Below are positions 8,347 to 17,262 of a DNA stretch of 64,000 nt, piece by piece. How positions within the stretch are numbered: position 1 is the stretch's first letter; each line of letters begins with the position of its first letter. The notes beneath the pieces were generated by a model, which was not told the DNA's origin, did no database searches, and saw only the letters and a program-made list of their open reading frames with translations. Position numbers and translations under genes: made by a program. Origin of the DNA: Bog-113 sp963752695 (GTDB taxonomy: Bacteria > Acidobacteriota > Terriglobia > Bryobacterales > Bryobacteraceae); the NCBI GenBank assembly GCA_963752695.1, contig CAVVZB010000001.1, forward strand, positions 434,001-498,000. Reading direction: 5' to 3'.

Positions 8347-9585
8347 TCAGGGTTGAGAATCGATTTCGAATTTATGTGGCGCAGGCTGCGCGGCGGCATG
8401 CTGCTGCTGCACCAATTCAGCTTCTAACTCGTCCATCGCCTTCATTGCCGTTTCCTTACTGGATGCGCTCACGGCAGCTAGTGGAACCTGAATTTCACGC
8501 CATCGCGCATTATGCGTTTGGGCGTGTTTGCGCGTTAAATCGAGCACTGCGGCCGCCTGCTGCATCATCGGGGTATCCAGCTTCGCAAGGTTAATTCCGG
8601 CGCTCCACTCCTCGCCACTGAAGCTGCCCACGGCGCGCCCATCGATCTTCAACTGCCACTTGCCCGCGTGCAACCCGTCGATCTTCAAGATTTCCTGGTC
8701 CAGAGCCTGTAGAAAATCAGAAGAATTGACCGCCAGCGTCACCAGTGGGTCTTTCCAGTCAATCGGCATTGGCAGCGCCTTCTCCGTTACCGTCCAGCTG
8801 CCGCCGTTCCAATCCGTGACTTCGGCATTCGTAGACCGATCGATATGATGCGTCCGCATATTCAGCGCCACATCGCTGACCACAGAAGGTGCGCGCCAGG
8901 CTTTCAAAAGCGACTCCGCCATCAGAAGATGACCGGCGGGGCCGGGGTGAATACGGTCGGGAATCAGCTTCTTGGCGGCCGCCGCGTCGGTCTCACTGGC
9001 CTTTTTCAAATCCGCGACTACCGGCGTATTCAGGTCGGCTGTGTCGATCTTGTCCGCTACCGCCAAATCGTGAATGAACTTGGAATACCGCTGGAGCACG
9101 GCGTTATAACCGCCTTCAAATCGCGGGGGCTGCGTGACGTCATCAAATGGAGAGGGCTGAATGGCCGTGATCCGCGCTTTTGGCAGCGCGTTCTGAATCA
9201 CCTCCACAATATGCTGATATCCTTTCTGAAACGTCTCGAAAGTCGCCGGGTCGAAGGCTTTGTATCCACCGTCGTTCATGCCAAGCATGATGGTGACAAC
9301 AGTCGGCTTATAAGCTAAGACATCGCGTTCCAACCGAAGGTCCACCGGTCCGCCCCCGCCGCCGCTCACCCGATCGCCGCCCCACCCCGAGTGCACGAAA
9401 GTGACGTTCTGAGCCGGGAACCGCGTAATGGCAAATGTTTCCGTGAATATCGTGTAGAGACGCTGATCGGTGATGCTATCTCCGTAAAACACCACGCGAT
9501 CGCCATCGCGCAGGTAGAATCCGGACTGTCCCCAGAGTCCGAACGCCGCCAAAAGGAGCAGGGTCAAAGTCTTCGGGAAAACCAT
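8347..9585 (-). CDS. Secreted SGNH/GDSL hydrolase
   Basis: A signal peptide (MVFPKTLTLLLLAAFGLWGQ) is followed by SGNH blocks: FYGDSITD (Ser37 nucleophile), the Gly-rich WGGDRVSGGGGG, GMNDGG (oxyanion Asn) and DRIHPGPAGH (catalytic Asp and His). The hydrolase core covers about residues 25-235. The remaining 175 residues form an extension of unknown fold with a Gln/Ala-rich tail. These enzymes deacylate carbohydrates, lipids or peptides in the envelope. It is the first gene of the six-gene operon; its export signal suggests the pathway ends in, or processes, an extracytoplasmic molecule, or that this gene only shares the promoter. Confidence 0.88.
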   Translation of the reverse strand: MVFPKTLTLLLLAAFGLWGQSGFYLRDGDRVVFYGDSITDQRLYTIFTETFAITRFPAQNVTFVHSGWGGDRVSGGGGGPVDLRLERDVLAYKPTVVTIMLGMNDGGYKAFDPATFETFQKGYQHIVEVIQNALPKARITAIQPSPFDDVTQPPRFEGGYNAVLQRYSKFIHDLAVADKIDTADLNTPVVADLKKASETDAAAAKKLIPDRIHPGPAGHLLMAESLLKAWRAPSVVSDVALNMRTHHIDRSTNAEVTDWNGGSWTVTEKALPMPIDWKDPLVTLAVNSSDFLQALDQEILKIDGLHAGKWQLKIDGRAVGSFSGEEWSAGINLAKLDTPMMQQAAAVLDLTRKHAQTHNARWREIQVPLAAVSASSKETAMKAMDELEAELVQQQHAAAQPAPHKFEIDSQP

Positions 9586-9703
9586 TCGAATGAGTGTATC
9601 GCATGGAGCTCACTGACACCGTTGTGCAGTTGATAGTGCTCCGCCGATCGTCAATCGTTCGAGTGGTAGGCCGATACGACTGAGCAGTTCCTGCAAGAAT
9701 GAT

Positions 9704-10162
9704 TTACCATTTCCTTCCGGCGTTGTCGGTGAAGGTGTCATGCGGTGCCGCGTCATCGCTGCTTGGCGCCTTTTCAGAGGCCGAATCGCAGATGTTGGCG
9801 AAGAAAGGGGAACCCTGGGCGCATATCGGGCATGTCATTTCCTGCGGGTTTAAGATCACGGGAAACCCGCCAATTTGATGCTGCTGCGTCGTCCACAAGT
9901 CCAAAGGAACCTTCAGCAGCTCAACACCGGCGTCCTCCATGATGCGGTAACTGAACACGCCAAACGGAATACTTCACGCCAAAACAGTACAGGAGACGAA
10001 TGGCAGGCGTTACAAAGGCGTCCAGGTTGAGTCGCGCTTCAGCAGCATCCAGCGAGAGCGCCCGGAGTAGTGGCTCGAACAGTTCGGACAGATTGCGCCC
10101 TTGATCTCGGGCGCTCCGCAAAACTCATGCGCAATCTCAGACCTCTGCGGATTGAAGTTCAT
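9704..10162 (-). pseudogene. Decayed gene for a small zinc-ribbon-like protein, at least two frameshifts
   Basis: Three overlapping minus-strand frames line up as one protein. The first starts at ATG 10162 and gives MNFNPQRSEIAHEF...ICPNCS. The second continues with PLLRALSLDAAEARLNLD...RLLYC. The third continues with SIPFGVFSYRIMEDAGVELL...EMTCPICAQGSPFF and stops at 9704. The CPNC and CPIC pairs and the LLYC segment suggest a Cys-rich metal-binding protein of about 150 aa. Shifts of one base are needed near 10070 (after CPNC) and near 9970 (after LLYC). No single frame covers the gene. Family not identified. Either the gene is inactivated or the sequence holds two errors. Confidence 0.6.
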
Positions 10163-10295
10163 TCTATAGCCATTTTGGGGATTGCTCGTCCGTGGCGTCT
10201 CCATAGGTAGGGAGGAGAACAGGGCGACGGCAGCATCCGCCAGGCTCCAAACACATTCAATCGCGCCGAACGCTCACGAGATACACTCACGAAAC

Positions 10296-12455
10296 ATGTC
10301 TAAGTTCTTGCTGCCGCTCTTCGCTGTACTCGCCCTTTCCGCCCAGGTAACTCCGGTGCCCGATCGCAAGCTTTGGTATTTGAATACCGCGACATCCAGC
10401 TACGTCGTGGGTATCAATGAGCGCGATCAACTGCAGAACCTTTATTGGGGCGGCCCTTTATCGGGCCAGACGGATTTCGCGACCGCCCATTCCACCCCCG
10501 AGCGCTCCAGCTTTGACCCTTCCGAAACCCGCACGCGCGAAGAGTATCCCGCGTGGGGCGGAACGCGTTTTAATGAACCCGCTCTGAAGATCACGCGGGC
10601 CGATGGCGACCGGGACCTCGTGCTCATCTACCGGAGTTCCCGGAACACTCCCAACACGCTCGAGATCGAAATGCGCGACAGCCAGGACCCCATCTTCGTG
10701 ACGCTCTTCTATCGCGTCTATCCCGCTCTCGGGATCCTTGAGAAACACGCCCGGATTCGCAACGGCACGCGGGGAGTCTTGCACCTGGAGAGCGCGCAGT
10801 CGAGCGTGTGGTCCATGCCGCCGGGCGATAACTACAACGTCACCTACGTCTCTGGCCGCTGGGCCGCTGAAGACCAACTCACGCGCACACCCATCCATGC
10901 TGGCACGAAAGTTATCGAGAGCCGCCGCGGTAACACCAGCCACAATGCCAACCCTTGGTTCATGATCGATGAAAATAACGCCACTGAAGAAAATGGACGG
11001 GTCTGGTTTGGCGCGCTCGGATGGTCGGGCAATTGGAGACTGGCCATTGAACAGACGCCCTACAATCAGGTGCGCGTTACCGGTGGCTACAACACCTTCG
11101 ACTTCGATTACCCGCTCAAACCAGGCGAATCCCTCGACACGCCACCCTTTTACGGAGGCTTTTCCGCCCATGGATTTGGCGGGGCGTCTCGTACCCTGCA
11201 TCGCTTTGAACGCGAGGCCATCCTCCCGGGCGGCGTCCAATCCCGCGTGCGCCCCGTGCTGTACAACTCCTGGGAGGCGACCACCTTCAACGTCGATGAG
11301 CCTGGGCAAAAGGCTCTCGCCGCTAAAGCCGCATCCATCGGCGTCGAGCTTTTCGTGATGGACGATGGCTGGTTCGGCAAACGCAATGACGACCATGCCG
11401 GCCTAGGTGACTGGACCGTAAACAAGCAGAAATTCCCGAATGATCTCCAGCCTCTGATCGCCGAAGTCAATCGCCTAAGAATGGATTTCGGGCTGTGGGT
11501 GGAACCGGAAATGGTCAATCCAAATAGCGAACTCTACCGCGCTCATCCCGATTGGGTGCTGAATTTCCCTGGCCGCCCCAGAAGCGAACTCCGCAACCAG
11601 CTCGTGCTTAACCTTGCGCGCCCTGACGTGAAAGAGTACATCTTCGGATTTCTCGACCGGCTCGCCACTTCTTACAACATTCGCTATTTCAAGTGGGATA
11701 TGAACCGGTCCATGTCGGAGCCGGGTTGGCCGGCTGTCGCCGCAGCAGACCAGAAAAAAGTATGGGTTGAATATGTCCGCAACTACTACGAAATCCTGGA
11801 CCGCATCCGCGCCAAGCACCCAAAGTTGGAGATCGAGTCTTGCTCCGGCGGCGGCGCCCGGATCGACCTAGGCGTGCTTCAACGCGTCGATGAGGTCTGG
11901 GTTTCCGATAACACCGAAGCCTTCGACCGCCTGCATATCCAGGAAGGTTTTAGCTACGCGTATAGCCCCAAGATCATGTCCGCCTGGGTGACCGACGTGC
12001 CTAATATGAACGGCCGCAGCACGCCCCTCCAATACCGGTTCTTAGTGGCAATGCAGGGCGCGCTCGGCATCGGATCGAATCTAAATAAGTGGGCGGCCGA
12101 AGATTTTGAGCTCGCCCGAAAAATGATCGCGCTCGACAAACAAATTCGCTCGACCGTGCAAACTGGCTCGCTCTATCGCCTGCTCTCCCCTCGCGATCAC
12201 GACGTTGCCTCGAACGAGTATGTTTCCCAGGACGGCCGACAAGCTGTTGTTTTCGCCTTCCGTCACTCGCAGGAGTTCGACTTGCCCGCTCCAGCGATCC
12301 GGCTACAAGGACTAGACGCCGGCGCGGCGTACAAGATCACCGACCTGCGCGGCCGGGCAAGCGAACACACTGGGGCTTTTCTGATGCAGCAGGGCTTGGA
12401 AGTCAGGCTTGCCGGCGACTACGATAGCGCGCTTCTGACTATCGAACGCCAGTAA
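10296..12455 (+). CDS. Secreted GH36 alpha-galactosidase
   Basis: ATG 10296 is chosen over an upstream in-frame start because it opens a signal peptide (MSKFLLPLFAVLALSAQ); 719 aa, normal for GH36. The N-terminal beta-sandwich is followed by the TIM barrel with LYNSWEATTF and VMDDGWFG, the nucleophile Asp468 in FKWDMNR, the ESCSGGGARIDLGVL motif and the acid/base Asp538 in VSDNTEAFDR. A C-terminal beta domain ends the protein. It hydrolyses alpha-1,6-galactosides such as raffinose-type sugars or galactomannan side chains, in the periplasm or outside. The gene stands alone on its strand and abuts the converging CRTAC1 gene with no gap. Confidence 0.92.
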   Translation: MSKFLLPLFAVLALSAQVTPVPDRKLWYLNTATSSYVVGINERDQLQNLYWGGPLSGQTDFATAHSTPERSSFDPSETRTREEYPAWGGTRFNEPALKITRADGDRDLVLIYRSSRNTPNTLEIEMRDSQDPIFVTLFYRVYPALGILEKHARIRNGTRGVLHLESAQSSVWSMPPGDNYNVTYVSGRWAAEDQLTRTPIHAGTKVIESRRGNTSHNANPWFMIDENNATEENGRVWFGALGWSGNWRLAIEQTPYNQVRVTGGYNTFDFDYPLKPGESLDTPPFYGGFSAHGFGGASRTLHRFEREAILPGGVQSRVRPVLYNSWEATTFNVDEPGQKALAAKAASIGVELFVMDDGWFGKRNDDHAGLGDWTVNKQKFPNDLQPLIAEVNRLRMDFGLWVEPEMVNPNSELYRAHPDWVLNFPGRPRSELRNQLVLNLARPDVKEYIFGFLDRLATSYNIRYFKWDMNRSMSEPGWPAVAAADQKKVWVEYVRNYYEILDRIRAKHPKLEIESCSGGGARIDLGVLQRVDEVWVSDNTEAFDRLHIQEGFSYAYSPKIMSAWVTDVPNMNGRSTPLQYRFLVAMQGALGIGSNLNKWAAEDFELARKMIALDKQIRSTVQTGSLYRLLSPRDHDVASNEYVSQDGRQAVVFAFRHSQEFDLPAPAIRLQGLDAGAAYKITDLRGRASEHTGAFLMQQGLEVRLAGDYDSALLTIERQ

Positions 12456-14138
12456 CTATGCTTCTTTGAGAGCTATGTATCGGTCGAGCGGCGGGTTTTC
12501 GATTCTTTGCACTCTGCCGCTCGGCTTCGGCCAGGTAATCTCCACCCAGTCGATCTTCTCGGCCTTACCTACGCCCAGAACCTCGCGCGGATCGTGCGAG
12601 GAAAGATAGCTTCCACCGCTATTTTTCATTCGCGATCGGACGACGCCGCCCGCCGACCATCGGATACGCGCCCCGATCCCGTCGCGATTGCAGCTCACGC
12701 CCTCCAACTTGATCCCCACCCAGTGATTCCCGGCGCCTGCTCGGTTCTTGAGCAATACCGGCGCGCCGCCGTTAGTGGCAATTAGTATGTCGACCAGACC
12801 ATCGTTGTTGAAATCGCCTACGGCCAAACCGCGCGCTGGGTAAGACTTAGTAAAAGCCGGTCCAGCTTGACCGCTTACGTTTCGGAGCTTGCCCTCCTCC
12901 TGGTGAAACAGGAGGATCGGCTCCTTATACTTCACCTGCTGCGAATAATTCTCCACCATGTCGTCCGGATGACCGTTGGCGAGCATCAGGTCCATATTCC
13001 CGTCGTTATCGTAGTCAAAGAACTTCAGGCCCCACCCGCTAAGCAGCCGCGTCGCCTGCGCCACGCTATTGGCCCGCGCCACGTCATGGAACGTTTCATT
13101 CTTGTTGTTTCGATACAGCGAGAACATCTCCTGATCGACATTGGCGACGAACAGATCTTGATAGCCGCTGTTGAAGACATCCCCGGCGTCTACGCCCATG
13201 CCGGAACGCGCCTGTCCGTTCTCGCTATATCCAACTTCCGCCGCCAGCGCTACCTCTTCGAACTGCCACTTGCCTTTCTTGTCCGGCCCACGGTTCACAA
13301 AAAGGAAATTCTGGACAGTATCGTTGGCGACGAACAAGTCCATCCGGCCGTCGTTATTGATGTCCGTGGCGACCACGCCGAGTCCCTTACCCAATGCGCG
13401 CTCGATGTCAGTTCCTTTCTGCGTTTGTGTGAAAGTTCCGTCACCGTTGTTGTGATAGAGAAAGCTGGACGTTGGCTTGAACACCCGCGGAATGCAGTAG
13501 TATTCCCTGCCAAGCTTGTTATCTCCGCAAGAAAGATGGTTGTTCTTCCCGTAATCGACAAAGCTGCAAATGAACAGGTCGAGCCGGCCGTCGTTGTCAT
13601 AGTCGAACCACACCGCGCTCGTTGTCCAACCAGGTGTTTCCAGGCCCGCCGCTTTCGTGACATCGGTGAATGTCCCGTTGTGATTGTTCTTGTAGAGAAT
13701 GCAGTTCCCATAGGCCGTCACCAGAATGTCCGGCCATCCATCGTTGTCGAAATCGCCGACGGCAACACCCATCCCAAAAGTCCCGCCCGCTACGCCTGCC
13801 TGCATAGTGACATCCGTGAAGGTGCCGTCCCGATTGTTTTTGTACAACGCGTTTCGAATAGGCTTGGAGGGCTGGTAGAAGTCGGAAGCTCCGCTGTTGA
13901 CCAGGTAAATGTCCATCCAACCGTCGTTGTCGTAATCCAGAAATGCGCACCCGGGGCCGAGCGTCTCGGGCAAATACCGTTTGGCGGACATCGCGTTATC
14001 GTGCACCCAAGTAAGACCGCTTGCTGAAGGCGAAACCTCCTCGAACAGCGGCGCCCCCTCGCTCGATATGGCTCCTAACAGGTGGGCCGCTCCGAATCCA
14101 GCGGTAAGCGACAACAATTGGCGGCGGGAAAAAAACAT
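12456..14138 (-). CDS. CRTAC1-family secreted protein: FG-GAP/VCBS beta-propeller plus ASPIC/UnbV domain
   Basis: The N-terminus MFFSRRQLLSLTAGFGAAH is a twin-arginine-like signal. The body contains many FG-GAP/VCBS units with the calcium-binding pattern DYDNDGWMDI, DFDNDGWPDI, DINNDGRMDLF and so on, expected to form a beta-propeller (roughly residues 60-450). The C-terminal about 90 residues (HWVGIKLEG...RDGIGARIRW...EITWPKPSG) are an ASPIC/UnbV domain. Such proteins are expanded in Acidobacteria and related phyla; they are exported and thought to bind ligands or calcium, with no firm function. The stop touches the end of the GH36 gene. It follows the RNase H-like gene by 6 bases, so the two are probably co-transcribed. 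Confidence 0.9.
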   Translation of the reverse strand: MFFSRRQLLSLTAGFGAAHLLGAISSEGAPLFEEVSPSASGLTWVHDNAMSAKRYLPETLGPGCAFLDYDNDGWMDIYLVNSGASDFYQPSKPIRNALYKNNRDGTFTDVTMQAGVAGGTFGMGVAVGDFDNDGWPDILVTAYGNCILYKNNHNGTFTDVTKAAGLETPGWTTSAVWFDYDNDGRLDLFICSFVDYGKNNHLSCGDNKLGREYYCIPRVFKPTSSFLYHNNGDGTFTQTQKGTDIERALGKGLGVVATDINNDGRMDLFVANDTVQNFLFVNRGPDKKGKWQFEEVALAAEVGYSENGQARSGMGVDAGDVFNSGYQDLFVANVDQEMFSLYRNNKNETFHDVARANSVAQATRLLSGWGLKFFDYDNDGNMDLMLANGHPDDMVENYSQQVKYKEPILLFHQEEGKLRNVSGQAGPAFTKSYPARGLAVGDFNNDGLVDILIATNGGAPVLLKNRAGAGNHWVGIKLEGVSCNRDGIGARIRWSAGGVVRSRMKNSGGSYLSSHDPREVLGVGKAEKIDWVEITWPKPSGRVQRIENPPLDRYIALKEA

Positions 14139-14144
14139 TGCAGG

Positions 14145-15422
14145 CTACTGCTTTAAATGATACCGTTGCGCCTCGAGCAGGCCCGGCGCGCGCGCCAGCT
14201 TCTTAGACAATCGAGCTTGCCGCGCCCGCAGCTCAGGCGTGTTTTCAATCCGTAGCGCCTCGCTAGTCATGTCGAGCGCCATAGCCCAATTGCGCTCGCG
14301 ATGTTCATAGTACTTCGCCAACTCTTCCAGGGCTCGCACGCGAAACTCGTTTCGGCAACCTGCAACTTCGCTAAACATCGCGATCGCCCCTGCTTCGTTC
14401 TTCTTTTTCTTTTCGATTGACCCCATGTCGAACAGGGTCCGGAACAGCAGGTGGTCCGGCAAGCCAATCTCCACAGCGCGGCGCATCAAGCTCAGGCCCT
14501 CATCTTCGCGGCCCTGCTCGACGAGCCAGCGACTCAAGCCAAGCAGATCCGCCCCGTGCCGTGCATGCACCCGCGCCGGATCGCGAAACGTTTGCGGAAC
14601 CAGCGCCGTCAGGCATGCCAGCGTCACGATGTCCAACACGTTGTGATGGAAAACCGGGGCAAGATTCAGCGCTCGCCGGTACCGAACGTATTCAAAGTAA
14701 AAGTTTGGGATCAGACTTCCCGGTACGTCGCCCTCGCGCTCAAAGCCCAGGATTTGCTGTTCCAAATAGCCCAGCCTGCAGTTTTCCAGACGCAGCTTCC
14801 AAAGACGGCGCGCCCCAAACAATAGATCCAGGTGCTCCATCCGGGCGAACGGGTGCCGCATCCGCGTCATCGTGTAGCGCGTTTCCAACAAAGGCTGATC
14901 GAAAGTTTTCCCGTTGTAGGTGATCAGTACGTCGAACTGGCTCAAATATTCGGCGACTGCCTGCAATTGGGAACGCTCTTCATTGTGATCGCGCATGAAG
15001 AATTGCCTCACGCGAAAACCGCCCAACTCAATGCTTCCGATTCCGATTAGGAATGCGTAAGTTCCGCTGCCTCCGGCCAGTCCAGTAGTCTCTGTATCGA
15101 GAAATGCCCATCGTCCGGCGGGGCAATCCCGAATCGTTCCCCCGGAGAGCGCCTCCAGCAAGTCCCCCGGGAGTTCCGCCAAATCGGAGATGTCGATGCT
15201 TCCGTGACGGCGGTGCCGCGCATACATCTGCTCACATTGGAAGTGCTGGCCGTGGGTGGTTTCCACCACTACGCCAGGCACCACCGATTCCAGCGGCGCC
15301 TCCGGCTCCCGTTCCGTCGGGGGTTCTAAAGCCTGGGGAGTGGAGTATTTCTTGGCGCAACGCTCCTCGACATGCGCAATCTTGCGCCGAAGCACCGCGA
15401 GCTGTTCCGCCAGATCTGCCAT
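14145..15422 (-). CDS. Ribonuclease H-fold 3'-5' exonuclease-like protein (YprB type)
   Basis: The exonuclease core shows a DEDD-type set: FLDTETTGLAGG (Asp and Glu), LITYNGKTFDQPLLETR (Asp) and FHHNVLDIVTL (His/Asp), over about residues 105-275. The N-terminus has a short coiled coil (LAVLRRKIAHVEERCAKK) and a Pro/Glu-rich linker. The C-terminal 130 residues look like TPR-like helices (GLSLMRRAVEIG, RALEELAKYYEHRERNW). Bacillus YprB proteins combine the same nuclease with TPR-like repeats; their role is unclear, possibly in DNA or RNA end processing. The protein is cytoplasmic. Confidence 0.82.
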   Translation of the reverse strand: MADLAEQLAVLRRKIAHVEERCAKKYSTPQALEPPTEREPEAPLESVVPGVVVETTHGQHFQCEQMYARHRRHGSIDISDLAELPGDLLEALSGGTIRDCPAGRWAFLDTETTGLAGGSGTYAFLIGIGSIELGGFRVRQFFMRDHNEERSQLQAVAEYLSQFDVLITYNGKTFDQPLLETRYTMTRMRHPFARMEHLDLLFGARRLWKLRLENCRLGYLEQQILGFEREGDVPGSLIPNFYFEYVRYRRALNLAPVFHHNVLDIVTLACLTALVPQTFRDPARVHARHGADLLGLSRWLVEQGREDEGLSLMRRAVEIGLPDHLLFRTLFDMGSIEKKKKNEAGAIAMFSEVAGCRNEFRVRALEELAKYYEHRERNWAMALDMTSEALRIENTPELRARQARLSKKLARAPGLLEAQRYHLKQ

Positions 15423-15485
15423 CTTCGCTTTTTGTTTGCCTTCCTTATTATGCCCGGTTTAACTCCACTCTTATAGAATCAGGGA

Positions 15486-16493
15486 GTGAATACATCGGCG
15501 AACGGCAAGCGCATCGTGGTAACAGGTGGAGCCGGTTACATCGGGAGCCATACCGTTCTGCAACTCATCGAGCACGGCTACGACGTCGTTATAATCGACG
15601 ATCTCTCCCATGGCTATCGCCACAACGTGGAACCGGGCAGGCTGCGCGAAATTCATTTACGCGATACTTCCGCCGTCGCAAGCGTGCTTGCTGAGAGCCC
15701 GTGTGAAGCGGTCATTCACTTTGCGGCTTTTATCTCGGTTGGCGAGTCGATGAAAGACCCTGGTATGTACTTCGAAAATAATGTGGGCGGTTCGCTCTCG
15801 CTCCTGCAGGCCATGATCAAGTCCGGCGTGCGGCGCCTGGTGTTCTCGTCCACCGCCGCCGTCTACGGCATGCCCCAGTCCAACCCAATCAGCGAAAAGT
15901 CCCCCTATGCGCCCGTTAACGTCTACGGCCAGTCAAAAGTGATGGTGGAAGAGATTTTGGGTTGGTACGACTCCATTCATCAGCTGAAGAGCGTCTGCCT
16001 CCGATACTTCAATGCTTCCGGTGCCGATCCGGAGGGGCGTCGCGGCGAAGAGCATCAGCCCGAGTCCCACCTGATCCCGCTGCTATTCCGCGCCATCGAA
16101 TCCGGAAAGCCGGTCACCCTTTTCGGCGATGACTACCCAACGCCGGATGGGACTTGTATTCGTGACTATATCCATGTGAGCGATCTCGCAACAGCTCACC
16201 TTCTCGCGCTCGATCACCTGACTAAAAGTGGCGATTCCGATAGGTTCAACGTTGGTGTTGGTAAAGGATTTTCCGTGAGACAGGTAGTAGATTCGGTGGA
16301 ACGGGTCACCGGACGTAAAGTCCCGTACAATTTCGGGCCGCGCCGGGACGGCGACCCAGCCGAGTTGGTAGCCGATTCAAGTCGCTTGCAACAAACTTTC
16401 GGATGGAAACCGCGGTTTGCCGAGCTAGACTCGATCGTCAAGACGGCCTGGGATTTTGAGCAAGCGCGTATTTCCAGGAATTTAACCGCGTGA
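15486..16493 (+). CDS. galE: UDP-glucose 4-epimerase
   Basis: An extended SDR enzyme of 335 aa that interconverts UDP-glucose and UDP-galactose. The NAD-binding loop TGGAGYIGS lies at residues 13-21. The active-site Ser/Thr is in FSSTAAVYG and the Tyr/Lys pair in VNVYGQSK. Substrate-binding FNASGADPEG and the C-terminal FGWKPRF are as in GalE. A GTG start at 15486 is used; its GGGA is too close for an ideal ribosome binding site. It may feed galactose or its nucleotide sugar into surface polysaccharide. It converges on the next gene, whose stop abuts it directly. Confidence 0.92.
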   Translation: MNTSANGKRIVVTGGAGYIGSHTVLQLIEHGYDVVIIDDLSHGYRHNVEPGRLREIHLRDTSAVASVLAESPCEAVIHFAAFISVGESMKDPGMYFENNVGGSLSLLQAMIKSGVRRLVFSSTAAVYGMPQSNPISEKSPYAPVNVYGQSKVMVEEILGWYDSIHQLKSVCLRYFNASGADPEGRRGEEHQPESHLIPLLFRAIESGKPVTLFGDDYPTPDGTCIRDYIHVSDLATAHLLALDHLTKSGDSDRFNVGVGKGFSVRQVVDSVERVTGRKVPYNFGPRRDGDPAELVADSSRLQQTFGWKPRFAELDSIVKTAWDFEQARISRNLTA

Positions 16494-16994
16494 TTACTTG
16501 CGTTCCCAGATCAGCGTTGCTACGTTGCTCCCGTTCGGGCTTTTCAATTTGATGTTTTCCGTCGCCACTTTCCTATCCCCGGAGATCTTCACGTTGAGAA
16601 GCTCATCGTAAGCTCCGTCTTTGGATTTCCGCTCGCTTTCCAAGATATTGCCGTTCCATCGGCTGGTCGCGACGATTTTGCCATCCGAGCCTTGCGACCG
16701 CTCTTTTCCGTCCAAATACCAATCGCCTTCCACGGCGTCCGGACCACCCGACTGATCGTAAGTAGTCTGAACAGAGTGCAGCGTCGATCCGCGCCGGCTC
16801 ACCTGCAACGTCATTCGAGTCGGAACTGGCATCTTCCCGAAGCGCGATTTCTCGAGATTAACCTCCCAATTCCCAGTGAGGTCCGGATGGCCATCTTTAC
16901 CGTTCCCACCATCTCGCCCAGTCGCTAACAAGCCGAGAGCGATCACAACCGTAAGAACAATCAGAATAGGCGCATCTCGCTTCATACCCGGCAT
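16494..16994 (-). CDS. Small secreted protein of unknown function
   Basis: 166 aa with an N-terminal hydrophobic export signal (ILIVLTVVIALGLLA) followed by a Gly/Asp-rich stretch and a beta-rich body (LTGNWEVNLEKSRFG, GSTLHSVQTTYDQ, DGKIVATSRWNGN). The start of the mature part, LTGNWEVNLEKSRFG, is typical of small secreted proteins found in many copies in Acidobacteria that have a lipocalin-like, calycin-type beta pattern; this is a resemblance, not a proven family. A second ATG at 16985 is possible. Confidence 0.7.
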   Translation of the reverse strand: MPGMKRDAPILIVLTVVIALGLLATGRDGGNGKDGHPDLTGNWEVNLEKSRFGKMPVPTRMTLQVSRRGSTLHSVQTTYDQSGGPDAVEGDWYLDGKERSQGSDGKIVATSRWNGNILESERKSKDGAYDELLNVKISGDRKVATENIKLKSPNGSNVATLIWERK

Positions 16995-17262
16995 TTTGCA
17001 TTTCTCTGGCCTAACCGCACGCGCGTGGCAAACAGAGTATTATGTGGAAGGCGTCTGTCGAGCTTCTGCTGGCTCCTCATTTTTGATCCGATACTCAAAA
17101 ATGCAGGGGGCTGACTCAAGTAGCGCTGGTGTGCTAGTCCCATCCGGGTAAAACCGGAGGGTGACTCCTAAAGGCGTTCGGTTGGCTTCCGCCCTTTTCA
17201 AAAAGGGGTCAAAACCGGGAGCTGGCACAGTTCGACAGACTCCTTCCTCTTGCTCGAAGTCA

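Noticed and set aside
7599..8594. Plus-strand frame of 331 codons
   Set aside because: Runs opposite the esterase and SGNH hydrolase genes, which have clear catalytic motifs; an antisense shadow.
10458..11396. Minus-strand frame of 312 codons
   Set aside because: Antisense to the GH36 enzyme, with no recognisable motifs.
12867..14027. Plus-strand frame of 386 codons with repeating VVVIV segments
   Set aside because: The repeats are the reverse complement of the DNDG calcium-loop codons of the CRTAC1 gene.
17040..17228. Minus-strand frame of 62 codons between the small secreted protein and the 919-residue protein
   Set aside because: No hydrophobic segment, motif or good ribosome binding site. 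The 268-base gap 16995-17262 holds nothing else I can support, apart from a weak 6-bp hairpin (17192-17207) without a T-run.
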